Shown in pieces: positions 45,695 to 58,061 of a DNA stretch of 64,000 nt. Made by a program: the position numbers and the translations under genes. Within the stretch, counting starts at the first letter, position 1; each line of letters begins with the position of its first letter. The DNA lies in the NCBI GenBank assembly GCA_050084985.1, contig JBITNC010000001.1, positions 23,560,001 through 23,624,000 of the forward strand, written 5' to 3'. This stretch comes from Nageia nagi (taxonomy: Eukaryota > Pinophyta). Below the pieces are notes generated by a model, which saw nothing but the letters and a program-made list of their open reading frames with translations, was not told where the DNA came from and did not search any database.

Positions 45695-45808
45695 ATTGGG
45701 GAACCTAACTTCTTTTCGATACATCACATTATCCTTCACTAATTGCACCAAAACCTTAGGGTTTTAGATAGGAATAATATTATATTTCAAATTTTTTAGA
45801 AATAGAAC

Positions 45809-47040
45809 ATGTTTAGTTTCTTGCCATGGTCAATAGCTTTGATGAGGCCACTAGAGCTAATCTTAAAAAAATACTATAAAAAATTGAAGAGAGAAGTGAA
45901 AACTAATATTGGAGGCAACATTCGATTCTTTGAAGGTGCTCCACCCATGAATATGGATTCAAATCCATTATATAATGAGATTAGTAATACTAGAGCATCC
46001 AATATACAAGTGGAACCTATTTTTGATACATACAATAGTGAAGGAGATCTTATGGCTCATATCAAGGCTTTCAAAATGAAATTCAAGTTGAAATTTAGGA
46101 TGAATGATAATTTGATGGCTAAATACTTCCCTACTACATTTAAAGGTGATACACTCAATTGGTACTTATCTTTACTAGTTAAGGCAATTAATTTCTATGT
46201 ACAACTTATCTTAGAGTTTGACATCTATTTTAAATATTATGCTCCTAGATAAATTATAGTTTCAACTCTAGTTAGTGTTATTCAAGGTACAAATAAGTGA
46301 TTTGATATATTTGCCCAAAATTCAAAAAGATATGAAGCATGATTCTTGAACCCCTAAATAAGTCTCATGTCACATCCATGTTTGTCTACAATATCCATCC
46401 TAAATTAAAGTTCATAGCCCTAGATTGCATGACCTTACCCTTTACCAAGATTATGTATAGGCTTGCCCAAAAAGAGAAGTGCTTAGTTGACATGGGCAAC
46501 TTAAAATATGGAAACCCTAGCAAGGAGAATAAAGGAGGTTGACATAAAAAAAAAAGATAAATAGATCCATTTCATATATTAATGCTCATCTAAAGAGAAA
46601 CAAAAGATTCAAGAAAAGTAAAATTTCAAGAAAAATAATAGGTTACCTTTATCTCCTACTATTATGTTTAAGGACTATTTACAAAAAGGACTAATCAAAC
46701 CTGGTCCCAAACAAGAGCTAGATCCTCATGATAAATCTAATTAGTATAATGAAATAGAATTTTATGAATATAATAAGGTTAAAGGTTACAAAACAAATGC
46801 ATCTATGATATTGAAAAATCAATTTCAAAAATTGCTAGATTATGGCACGACATAATATAAAGCCCATGCAATAGATTCAGAGGATGCCAAACCACTCACA
46901 ACAAATGTAATCTTCAACCAAGAATTATGTGGTGCTGCTAGGAGAGGAAGACCTAGAGAGAGTGTCAATTTGGTTACATCTGAGAGAATGGAAATCCCTC
47001 ATAATCCTAGTACACAATAACTCCTTGAGCAATTAAAGGT
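45809..47040 (+). pseudogene. gag: gag of Tat-C
   Basis: The capsid part in 45809-46252 reads EPIFDTYNSEGDLMAHIKAF, then NLMAKYFPTTFKGDTLNWYL, the Tat-lineage gag pattern. The start used by the open stretch (MFSFLPW) need not be the original. Further decayed pieces follow (46339-46542). A knuckle remnant near 46765-46830 (FYEYNKVKGYKTNASMILKN) has lost its Cys/His residues. Confidence 0.7.
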
Positions 47041-47751
47041 AACTCATACCAAGATAAGTATTTTTAAACTTTTGCAATTATCAATTGATCATAGAGATGC
47101 TTTGTTTGATGCACTTAAGAAAATTAAAATTGATGTGGATATTATTATTACTAAATTAATGGAATTAGTAGGAAATCTTTATACTAATTTAGTTTGTAAC
47201 ATGCTTTCCTTTTAAGAGAGTGAATTGCCTAGTGAAGATGTTATTGAAAAAAATCTAGGATTATATATTCATGTTAACATTGATGGTATTCTTCTTAAAA
47301 ATGCTTTTATTAATACTAGTTCAAATATAAATGTATGTTTAGTTGATTTATTACAAAACTATTTTCCTTCCATATATGCAAAAATAAAATGAATGACTAT
47401 TAGCATCAAAGGATTTGATAATATTAAAAAGGAATGTACCAGATATGTATATATGCCTATTGAAGTAGGTGGTAAAATGGTTCATCAAAAAGTATATATT
47501 TTTCAAGTAAAATTACCATATAACTTAGTGCTTAGTATACCATGGATATATAATATTAGGGATGTTACTTATACATTATATTTATTAATTATATTTATGC
47601 ATAAAGGAAAGCAGGTTACTATTAATGTAGAGGAAAATCCTACATATGTGTGTCAACTAATTGAGAGGTTTTTATTTTCTCATAATCTGGTCAAAAGTGA
47701 GAAAGATGCACCAATAGCTATCATAGTTTTCAGCCCGTAAGAGGTAAGCAT
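47041..47751 (+). pseudogene. pol: Protease of Tat-C
   Basis: IDGILLKNAFINTSSNINVC corresponds to the active-site strand, with Asp replaced by Asn. LPYNLVLSIPWIYNIRDVTY in 47393-47740 corresponds to the Tat LGRPW motif. Stops at about 47214 and 47391. Inactive. Confidence 0.65.
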
Positions 47752-48842
47752 TAGACCATACATAATCCCAAAGATAGATATTTGGGAGAAATTTAGAGAG
47801 ATCATATGACTCCATTGAAGATAGATAGATATTAGGGAGAAATTTAGAGAGATCATAGTCTTGAAACATTGCATTTACACTAGGAAGAGATTGAAGCTAA
47901 GCATTTTTACTCCATTATTGAGTAGAAAATTGATCTTGTTGAATATGTGAATATCCTCTACCAAGAATACAAAGAAAAAATACCTTTGAAAATGAAAATA
48001 TAACTCTCATTTCATAAAACACACCATATCAGGTAAGTATACATCTCAATAGTATTGATTCTACTTTGACTAATGAATATATGCACAAATATCAGTATGA
48101 TGAAAAAGGATTAGGTAAGAATGAGTAGGGTATCATAGAGTTGATTCCAAATGAAGTTCAACATAAGAGAATAACAAGAGTTGGATTTGATGATCCTACA
48201 TCTAACTCACCTTCATCAATTCCAAGGGTTTAACATGTGGAAAATAATGATCAAGGCTACACCAAATATATACATGATGAGTGGTTGTATTATGGGATGA
48301 TGCATGGTACAAAAAATGAATTCTAAGTTACTATGTAGATCCATTCCTACCTCCTACATCTCTAGTTCAAGTGTACATCAATTATGATACCATCTTTGAG
48401 AATTTGGGAGAATAGAGTGAGTTCCCAAAATCCAGTGAAAAGAGGCTTGTAGCATGGTTCATGCAACACCAAGCATATTTTGGTGAGAAGGTATGCATGG
48501 ATGATGCAAACATTGCAAGTTAAATTCTTACCCTTTCCTTTTATTCTTGTTCATTTTTCTTTCATTTTTCATTTTTTGTTTATTTTTCATAGAGTCAATC
48601 CTAAGTATAGGTAGTCTATCTTTTGTAGTCAGTATTATCTTCCCTTAATGGGGTGATGGCATTGGATTCCTAGCATTGTTGCTTCATTATTCCAATCTCT
48701 TATGACTAAGTTTGGATGCAATAATAGGGACATTACCTATGCCTCCCCAACTCAATGAAAAAATATCTTGTCTTAGTTAATAAATAATAGAAGTAAACAT
48801 TGGTACCCAAGAAGACCCATGATTAATCAAAATAAGAGATTG
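47752..48842 (+). other. Protease-RT interval of Tat-C with G-patch-like remnant
   Basis: Mostly undecodable. At about 48088-48155 YQYDEKGLGKNE, stop, GIIELIPNEVQHKR resembles the G-patch-like segment of Tat-A and sits at the same place in the polyprotein. The duplicated word TAGATATT(T/A)GGGAGAAATTTAG lies near 47776 and 47830. Nothing else seen. Confidence 0.5.
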
Positions 48843-49735
48843 GTTAACCATGGAAGAATGGGAAAGGTACCACCTACTATTACAAAAAGTTTTTTTATAT
48901 CTTTTCTTGGGCTTATTCTGATATGTCTTATCTTGATCTTGATTTTGTCACTCATAGCCAAGTTGTCAATGAAAATATTAAACCAGTTCAACAAAAGCCT
49001 AAAAAGATGCATCCTAGGGTAGCCCTTACCATTAAAAAGAAAATTGAGAAGTATCTTGTATTTGCTTTAATTATTCCCATTGATTATTCTAAGTGTATTT
49101 CTAACATTGTACATGTAGCTAATCCTAATGATGAAATAAGATATTGTACACATTTTAGGGATATCAATAAGGCATGTCCTAAAGATGTCTTTCATTTTCC
49201 TAACATTTATATGATTGTATACTCAATAATAGGACATGAAGATTTATATTTCATGGATGGATTTTTCATAAATAATAAAATTAATATCAACAATATGGAC
49301 CAACATAAGACAACTTTGTTACTCCTTGGGGTACATTTTATTGGGTAGTCATGCCTTTTGATCTAAAGAATGCAAATGTAACTTATCAGAGAGTCATGAT
49401 GAGTATGTTCCATGATATGATCCATGATAGTGTTAAGGTATATGTTTATGATATCCTATCCAAATCTACAACCAAATATGATCACATTTTATATTTGAGA
49501 AAGATATTCCATAGGATGAGAGAATAAAAGTTGAAGTTGAAATCTTAGAAGTGCGCATTTGCAATCTCATTGGGTAAATTTCTTGGGTTCATTATTTCAA
49601 GAAGAGACATAGATATGGATCCCAATAACATTTCAACCATTGTTTATTTTCCTCCTCCTAATAATTTTAAAGAGTTGATAAGTATTCAAGAAAAAGTTCA
49701 AGTAGTTAGAAGATTCATTACTCAAGTAGCATATA
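48843..49735 (+). pseudogene. pol: Reverse transcriptase of Tat-C
   Basis: FSWAYSDMSYLDLDFVTHSQ leads in, then KPKKMHPRVALTIKKKIEKY, CTHFRDINKACPKDVFHFP and DLYFMDGF. A frameshift follows near 49340. The active-site box reads YVYDILSKS, so the first Asp of YVDD is Tyr. GKFLGFIISRRDIDMDPNNI continues in another frame at 49570. The same domain order as Tat-A but far more decayed. Confidence 0.75.
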
Positions 49736-50260
49736 TGACCTCCTTATTTTCTCATTTATTGAAGAAGAGTGAGAAATTCATTTGGGATGAAAAGTATCAA
49801 AAGTATTTGGAAAACATAAAAAGGTATATTATTAATGCTCCAATTTTAGCCCCTTATAATTTGAAAAATATTTTGTTACTTTATGTTTCAAAAAAATTAA
49901 GTGCATTTGAGGTAATGCTAGCTCAAAGGATGATAATAACAAGGAAAGAGAAATCTACTATGTTAGTAATACTTTACTTGATTATGAAACATGATACACC
50001 CTAATTTAAAAGATATGTTTTTTCATAGTGTTCTCAATTAAAATTTTAAAACACTACATGTGTGGAAATATACATAGCTTAGGCATATCCTCTCAAATAT
50101 CTCATGTCTAAATCCTTCCTATTTGGAAGGTCTGCATAGTGGGTAATGTTGCTTCAAGAATTTAATTTGGTATTTATCACTCAAAATTTGATAAAGGGAT
50201 AAGCTATAGTAGATTTTATTTCCAATAACCCATGAAATGAAGCATTTAGCATGCAAGAAT
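49736..50260 (+). pseudogene. pol: RNase H of Tat-C
   Basis: FIWDEKYQKYLENIKRYIIN, then APYNLKNILLLYVS and SAFEVMLAQR align with Tat-A RNase H. The catalytic Asp region is changed (YVSKKLSA). Stops accumulate after 50000. The boundary piece FNLVFITQNLIKG near 50160 corresponds to FDLHFMGQKSIKG. Confidence 0.65.
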
Positions 50261-50359
50261 AATTTCTAGATGAAATGGACAACTATAACTTTCCTGAACC
50301 AAGTGCTATCTCTTCATTCTTGAGCCTTAATTATTGAAAGTTTTTATTTATTTCATATA

Positions 50360-50720
50360 AAATAATGAATGGAACCTATTCTTTGATGGTTATAAGTGCA
50401 TTCATAGATTAGGATAAAGATTTGTTCTCATCAACCCTCATGGTGATGTTATCCCTATATCTTATCATTTTAGTTTTGATTGCACTAACAATATGGCAGA
50501 ATATGAGGGTCTGATTCTAGGTCTAAAGGATGCAATACATTTGAAAGTAAAAAGGATCAAAATCTTATGTGACTCTCAACTCATTGTGAAGCAAGTGTCC
50601 AACATATACAACACTAAAGATTCCAAGTTGCAACCATACAAAGAAATAATAGAAAATCTCCTCATTTACTTCAATGAGTATGAAATTGATAACATTCTAA
50701 GAGACAAATAACATGTATGT
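50360..50720 (+). pseudogene. pol: Archaeal-type RNase H of Tat-C
   Basis: WNLFFDGYKCIH (first Asp), then CTNNMAEYEGLILGLKDA and ILCDSQLIVKQVSN (third Asp). The domain is in the same place as in Tat-A and assigns Tat-C to the same lineage. One stop near 50411. Confidence 0.8.
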
Positions 50721-50939
50721 TGATGTTATAGTTAATGTTGCTTCCCTTGCTCCTATTTATATATAAGATTAAGAGACTATTATCATAATCAAAAACAACA
50801 ATAATCCTTCTCATGATTTTATATTGAATATTTCATTAATGATCATTGCTTTTCTACTACTTGTATCAATGTGTGTGAATGGTATTAAGATATTTTCAAT
50901 TATCTCAAATATGGTGTTATTCATTTTACTTTTGATCAT

Positions 50940-52066
50940 AATGCTAAAATTAAGCTTTAAAATCTAGCTACTAAGTATGTTATCATAGGTGATTTGTTGT
51001 ATAGAAGGTATTTTGATGGTGCTCTTCTTAGATATTTAATGAGGTATGAAGTAGATATGGCCCTTCACGAAGCTCATGATGGTGAATGTGGTGGACACTT
51101 TAGTGCTAAATTGGTTTATCAACAATTGCTTATACTAGGTTATTATTGCCCTACTATGCTTGAAGATTATGAATTGCATATCAAAAAATATGAATAATAT
51201 CAAAATAATGCTAGTCTTCAACCTTCTCCTTCTCATGCTTTGCATTCTATTGTATCTCCTTGATCTCTTTCTATTTGGGAACTTGATTTTATTGGTAGAA
51301 TTAACCATATTTCAAGATATGGCCCTAACTTTATTATTACTGCTATAGAATATTTCACAAAATAGGTAGAGGCCATACCATGAAATCCATAAAAGGAGGT
51401 AAGATCATTGAATTTCTTATTGAGTTTATCATTTCTCAATATGGTGTACCTTCTAAATTTTTCAAGGATAATGGTACTAGTTTTAGAGGTAATGAATTTA
51501 AGGAATTTTATTTTTAAAATTATATTGAATATAATTTCTCTACCCCATATTACCCCCAAGGTAATGGTCAAGTTGAAGCTTCTAATAAGGTCATTAAGAG
51601 TATCTTATCTAAAACTATTGCAAAACATGGTAAAGATTAGCATGAACAACTTTCTTATGCTTTGTTGGCCTATAGAATAAGTATAAGGACTTCCTTAGGA
51701 GCAAGATCTTTCTTCTTGATGTATGGTGATGAATTCATAGTTCCCCATGAGCTAGAAATGTCATCTCTTCATGTGTCACTATATGGTCTCATTCCTAATG
51801 AGGACAAAAGGAAAGCTATATTATCCCACCTAGAGGTCCTAGATGAAAAATGGGTTAATGATCTAGAACACCTTTGTGTTTACCATTCTAGAATCCAAAA
51901 AACCTATAGCAAAAAAATAAAACCTAAACAATTCAAATTTGGTGACTTAGTCTTAAAAGAAAACATAGTTAACATCAATTTTGGAAAACTCAAACTTGGG
52001 AATCACTTGGCTAGGAAAACTTTGGAGAGTACTCGGCAACTCAAAGAATACTTAGTAAAAACTTGA
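50940..52066 (+). pseudogene. pol: Integrase of Tat-C (interrupted before its C-terminus)
   Basis: The zinc region has HDGECGGHF, but the C-C pair is mostly lost (IKKYE). The core has Asp in WELDFIGR, Asp in FKDNGTSF and Glu in GQVEASN, in more than one frame. 51662-52066 holds the tail RISIRTSLGARSFFLMYGDE to FGDLVLKEN. The final part, GKFEPN...IGPYIV, is found at 62430-62600 beyond the inserted transposons. Confidence 0.75.
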
Positions 52067-52298
52067 TACCAAAACTTAGCCAAAAAAAAAAACATAAACA
52101 TGTTATCAAACAAAATACAAAAACATATTTAAATAAGGAATTAGAGATATGTAATGATCATTGATTATTTGTGACCATTAATGATCATCAAAGTAGTGAA
52201 TACAATAATGTATATAGTCATAACTCATAACTCAAAAGTAAAGTAGTTATAAAATTCTAAATAGTAAAGTATAAAGACTACTAGTGTTGGAATTACAA

Positions 52299-54811
52299 TT
52301 AATACAATGGCCTCTTTCCCTTCATCCTAATCCTCTTATATATCCTTGGCTCACTCCTCACAACAAATGGTGGCGAAGGATGTTGTACTTGCAAATTCTC
52401 ATCCCCAATAAAATGCTCAACCTCAAGTATGTACTCATCTTCATCCTCATCCTCAACCTCATCCTCATCCTCAACCTCATCCTTGAGCTCCACACAAATT
52501 GGGTGTACCTTTACTTGCTCTAGATGTACCTTCACCTACTATAAATGCACCTTCATATGTAGTTTCCCTTTCAAGTTGCTTGATGTCCTCAGTGAAGATG
52601 GGTTCCACATCTTTAGCAACCCAATCTACTAGTGGATCCATAGAATCAACATCAATGGAATCATAATAATATGTGTCCTCCACTTGTATAACATGAATAT
52701 AAATATTATATTGGATTAACACAAGGCCATTCAAGTGCTATTGGCTCAACATGTTGCAAGGTCTTTGTGTGAATGTTCTCAAACATGGACCAATTGCACT
52801 CACACCTAGAAGCACTACAAGGCTGGCTTAATATCCTCATTTTCATATTGAAGATTCAAACACCAAACACCATTATCTTCCCACTAATAATTTGTGAAAA
52901 AGAAAATACAATTTCAAAAACTCAATCTAGCTTTGATAAAATGCTAAATTACTAATAGTAAAAAGACCACATTTATAATTTATTAATTTTAGATTATTAC
53001 TTGGTCACAAGGTGTTCCTTGATATTTGACAAATAATTGAATAAACAACCCTCCCTTTGGCATTCTTGTAGGCCTACATCTCTTCTAGAATAAGATCCCT
53101 AAGGTTATCATCAGTGATCATCCTTTCAATGCAAGTATAGAGGCCATCAGCCTCAAAATTATCAGCATAAAAAAACTTAGGATTCAAGTAGAACCTCGCT
53201 ACATGTAGAGGTCAATGAAGATGATGGGACCATATCCTATCAATGATATTCTCAAGGTCATCTAATTTATTTATGTTTCTCTTATACATATGTTGGACAA
53301 CTACATTTGCCCTATCCATGGCCTCATATAGATAACCCATCAGCATTAAATCACCATCTACAAGATGAAGAACCTTGACCCAAGGTTTGTGACCTAGAAA
53401 TCATTAAAAAAAATAAATTTAGACCTAAATAAATAAAAATACAAACTACAAACTAAAAATTGAAAAAAAAAACATAAAAATAAGAATTTAAATTACTTTC
53501 AAGGCCTCATCAACACCATTCCAAAATAAGTCATCAAATACTATCTTTTGGACCTTCTCCTCATCATCACTATCATGAAAAGAAGAATCCCTTATTTTAA
53601 GAGGAGGTTCTTCTTCAAAAAGGCTTTGTAATGTAAAAAAATTGAAGGTAAATCTAATGATACCTATATGAATGATCTCCTTTCCACCCATGTGCTCTCT
53701 CATCAAACTAAGCACCCAAGTGTGGTTGTAGATGAATTTGGTAATTATTTTTACTTCATCAACCATGGTTTTAATCCATAAGAGCTATCCCATGTCCTCT
53801 AGCATAAGGTAAATCACATGGACTATGCATGGGCTCCAAAGTTTTATACTTCCTCTCAATCATTTTACTTGTAGAAACATATGCTAAAGAATTGTTCATC
53901 ACAACTTGGAAAACATTTTCCACACCCACTTCCAACACCACTTCCTCAAGTAATTTGAAAATTAGCAATGCATCTTTTATTTTATCGAATGCATAAATTA
54001 ACTTAAATAAGACCATTGATTCATATGATATCACCATGAATTTTAATAGTGTATGATTCTTCATATCTATCCATCCATATGATACAATTGTGCATCCATG
54101 TTTGTGCCAATTCTTTTTTTGCTCATCTACTATGGCATGTGTGGTAAGTAATGCATCCTCAAGCAAAGGACCACTAAAATCCTTTATGGTAATTACCTTA
54201 ATTCATCTTCCAACATTGATGAATGCATTCACCATGGCTGCCCAATAAGGAATATTTGCAACATTAAAAGGAATGTTGCAATAGTACCAAAAATTTGTAG
54301 CTATTCTTCGGGCTACTTAGATTTTATCATTTCCCCATGATGTAGTGTTAAGGGAAGGTTGTGCCTATGGAGAAGGAACAAAGACACCTTATATGCTTTT
54401 ATGCCTCACTAAAGCTAGAAGTGTTGAATTTTCATTTGGCTCTAAACATGGATTTTGGGCAAATAAAGAATTTGACACTGAATCTTCAAAGTTCATGTTC
54501 CCCCCAATCCTTGCACCAACTGCCATCTTGGTATTTTGGTTTTCTACCTTATTTTGTGAGGATGTAGTAGGTAAAGCTTGCACATCACATAGAACCTCAA
54601 GATTTGTAGCAAAATAAAGTGTTACATCTTTACCTAGTACCCTTACAAGATCATATTTTAATCTATTGATACCACCCCTATAAGGTCTTTTGCAAAAATT
54701 GTAAATCACTTAACCTAAAACATCACCCTTTGTGCCATACTTCCAAGCAATATCTATCCTTGGTGTTAGAGGAGGAGGTGGATTGGAATTGACATAATCT
54801 TTAATTTCCAT
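52299..54811 (-). pseudogene. hAT-superfamily transposase (BED-DUF659-dimerisation type), antisense
   Basis: Cut-and-paste transposase read right to left. ATG is at 54811 (MEIKDYVN). The BED-finger region has DIAWKYGTKGDV, then YNFCKRPYRGGINRLKYDL (CX2C with GGINR typical of this family). DUF659 has DALLTTHAIVDEQKKNWHKH and GCTIVSYGWIDMKNHTLLKF. NFIYNHGW-like FIYNHTWVLSL follows, then an intron with donor GTAATT near 53490 and acceptor TTTCTAG near 53390. KVLHLVDGD, ARFYLNPKFFY and the dimerisation end (HLNGLVLIQYNIYIHV) precede an acidic tail encoded by a (GATGAG)n tract. Stops near 54708 and 53217, among others. Terminal repeats were not found. Confidence 0.8.
52438..52485. repeat. CTCATC/CTCAAC microsatellite within the hAT gene end
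   Basis: Hexamer-like CTCATCCTCAACCTCATCC repeats. On the minus strand they encode an Asp/Glu run (DEVEDEDEVEDEDEDEY) near the transposase C-terminus. Confidence 0.8.
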
Positions 54812-55337
54812 CTAGAGAGTGAAAAAAACTAAAATTCCTATTAAAACCCTTATAAAACCATAACCTTAATTTACAAAAAAAATCACAAAATATTCCAAAA
54901 ATAACAATACCCTTTTGAAGTATAAGCATTAATATTAATATATAAAAGAAAAAAATTCCATGGTGAAATTAAAAAAAAAAAAAAATATAAAAACCCTACA
55001 TCTTGAAATGCATAATGAGAATTAAAAAACACACAACTAGATCACAAGCTCTTGAGAAATCTATGGTGAAATGCTAAAAATCCATGTTAAATCTCTTCAA
55101 ATTGAACCTTCAAATCTTCAAAAAATAACTTAGAGAGCAAGGGAGAGCAAAATGAGAGAGAAAATGAGAGCAAAATGACCAAAATGGGTAGGAAATAGGG
55201 TGACTATATAAAAAACCTACCTTTTCTAGCTCTATTTTATCGATTGCTAGTTAACCATCAATTTCTAATTTGGTTACTCATCAGTTAACCAAAAACATTC
55301 AATGTTGGTGAGTTTAGGCCATCGTAGAATCGATAGA
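54812..55337. other. Upstream region of the hAT gene
   Basis: AT-rich, probably 5' non-coding and terminal sequence of the hAT transposon. It contains an A-run near 54969 and GAGAGCAAAATGAGAG repeats (55135-55170). The true transposon end was not identified. The copia element inserted at ATAGA (55333-55337). Confidence 0.5.
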
Positions 55338-55826
55338 TGTTGGAATGTATAATGCATTATTGTAAATTTTATATTAAATATTTTATGTAAATTCACTAAT
55401 ACTTAAATGTATTATTTAATACTTTAAGTATTTTAGTGAATATAATAATGTAACTTGTCCTACATTCCATGTCATGAGCATGCCCCTTGGGTCAAAGGAT
55501 GTGCATGTCATGCTTAGGTAATCAAAAGAAAGACTTTGGCCTATAAATAGAAGGCTCCCTCTTTGTAATTACATACCAATTGTGGAGTAAGGTTATGCTA
55601 TAGGATAGAAGTGTAGGAGTTGAGATTAAGAGGATTGTAAGAGAGTTGGATTTGTTATTGAAGTAAATATCTAGTGAGTGGATGTACTCCTAGTTGGAGG
55701 AACCAATTTACATCTTGAGTTACTTTGTGAGATTTTTTTATTTGTGAAATTTTTGGATGTGAATTTGAAAGCTTTCATGTGATCTTGGTAGTTTAGGATT
55801 GTTCTTGCTATAGTTCAATTCCTTCA
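55338..55826 (+). repeat. 5' LTR of the copia element
   Basis: Termini TGTTGGAAT...ATTCCTTCA. TATAAATAG promoter box at 55542-55550. Confidence 0.9.
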
Positions 55827-55828
55827 AT

Positions 55829-55840
55829 TGGTATCAGAGC
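55829..55840 (+). promoter_or_regulatory. Primer binding site of the copia element
   Basis: TGGTATCAGAGC, an exact complement of the plant initiator Met-tRNA 3' end, two bases after the LTR. Confidence 0.95.
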
Positions 55841-58061
55841 ACCTTGGAAGCTCATGTTCACATTCTTGGTTTGGAAGCTCTTCTTCTTGGCTTTGAAACT
55901 CTTCTTGTTGAGGTAAACTAAGAGAAGGTATAAATTCCTTCCCTCTTAGTTATTATTTTTTGATTTTTGAATCATGCTACTAATATATAATTTGCTATAT
56001 GTTAGTTCTTTTGAGCATAATATGGCTAACAAAATTGCAAAATTTTAGTTAATGCTAACCTCCTATGTTACTTGCAATTTTTTTTAATTTCTACAATTTT
56101 TTAAGAGAAGGGGTCATTGTACAAAATTTGTGTAACATTACAAAGGTAATATTACAAAATATGCTTAAAATTAAGAAATATGATGCAATTTGTTTTACTA
56201 TTTTTGGATACTAACCTTTTTTTTAAGGTGTAAGTACATTTTTTTTAATATGCATTTTTTTAAATATGTATAAATGTTAAGATTTAAAAAAATAAATAAA
56301 AAATACTATTTTATTAGTAATTTTTTTAATCTTACAATTTATATATTCAAAAATGGGGAGGAAAATATGAATACTTTTGCATTCATGTAGTAAAAGTAAA
56401 ATTTTTACATTTTTACAAAATTTTGAAAACAACATTTCAAGGCTCCTCCTCTAGCAATGACTCCCCTCATCACTACCATCCTCTCCTCCTCCCATGGCTC
56501 CTTCAATTCAACTCCTCATGGCCTATTGAAAAGACCTTGCACATTACTCTTTGGTCTCCTAGCAAGAAAGGTGAATTGATCTAGTCTTTGGTTCCCTTTC
56601 TTCTCACTTCTATCTATTCAAAACTAGTGTAGCCCCCTTTCTTCCTTATGCTGCTCATCACCCAACCATTTGCATATCTTAATAGGACATTATTCAAAAT
56701 AGGGGGCCCTCATGACCCTATAGCTCCTTCATCTTTGCTATCTTGCACTCTATCTCCATCCTTTATGCTATTATCAACTATCCTCCCATCGCTCCTTCTT
56801 CTCTACATAGGAGCATAGCTCCCACTTTGGGCATCTCGATGACCCCTCATACTCCTCCACCATGGTTGTGCTAATTTGTCTATGGGTAATATTTATTATG
56901 TTGGAATTTTGTGATGTGTTGGACATGGATCCCACATAAACCACATGATACCTCCTCTGTAATGCCATTAAACACTCCCAAACTCACATTTACATTCTCT
57001 TTCAACTGGGTCTCTCTTTCCCAAATTGAATTTTCCCAAGGACACTTTTTTTTTAAATTTATATTTTTATCATTCCCACAACATTCTTGCATGATATATT
57101 CAATGAAATTTGTGAGCAAATCTCAGCAAAGATTACAACATTCTCCTCTATGCACCCTCCCACATTGTGACCTCCTTTTCATGTTATGACCCTTTTGTTC
57201 CAATCATCTTCTTCTATCTCCTCACCAAACCCTTATTAGTAGCCATTTTGTATTCAATTTCCTTCATTAAATCTTTGGTGTTGTTGTCATGTTGCATATA
57301 CCTACCCATCTTGACTTGCAAATGCACTGACTAATGATGAATACATCCAAATCTCAACCACTTGGCTATGGAAAAACACCAATCTGAACACAATCCCACC
57401 AAACACATGCCAATCACTTGTGGAAAAATGGAATGCATATAAACTTCCTTGCATATTCCTCATGGTCACTATTTCTTTGACTCTTGCACATCATTTTTTT
57501 AAGTCAACAAGGGGGAATTTTATGATATTTTATGTTTACTTAAAAATGGACGCATACAATTTTTTATGTTTATTTGAAAATGGATGCATATGATTTTTTA
57601 TGTTTGCTTAAAAATAGATGCATGTATATGTTTTTTTACCTCTATTAATATTTTTTATGTTATGGGAATAATGCATTATTTTTTTATGCAAAGTTATCAA
57701 ATGAACTTGTTCATATTTAATGCATGCTTACACTTACGTATTTATTTATCATTTTTTTTTGCAAAGTTAATCAATGAACTTATGCAAATGGTGCATACTT
57801 ATTACTTATTTTTTTTATGTTATCGAAATAATGTATTTTTTGATTCCTTATACAAAGTATAGAATAAACTTATGAATCAAATCAAGCATGGTTCTTGAGA
57901 TGTGAAATGTATTTGGGTACATGGGTTATTATTTGAATTGTAAAACATTTACACTTATGAATCAAATCAAGCATATCTTTAGTGTTAAATGTAACAGATA
58001 TTATTTACTTGGTTTATTAAAAACACATATTTATTATTTTATAATTTATTTTATATAAAAA
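55841..58061 (+). other. Unusually long leader (2.2 kb) of the copia element
   Basis: No ORF is supported. There are AT-rich stretches (55980-56450) and a more C/T-rich stretch (56450-57480) unlike its surroundings, which may be a separate insertion. A 36-bp tandem repeat lies at 57524-57635 (TTTTATGTTTACTTAAAAAT, three units), followed by a loosely duplicated block (57650-57860). Confidence 0.55.

Noticed and set aside
52429-52632. Plus-strand serine-rich ORF
   Set aside because: It is the shadow of the CTCATC microsatellite; the minus strand encodes the acidic tail of the hAT transposase.
56774-57189. Overlapping ORFs on both strands in the copia leader
   Set aside because: They have no recognisable domain and opposite-strand overlap, and the region has no other coding signals.
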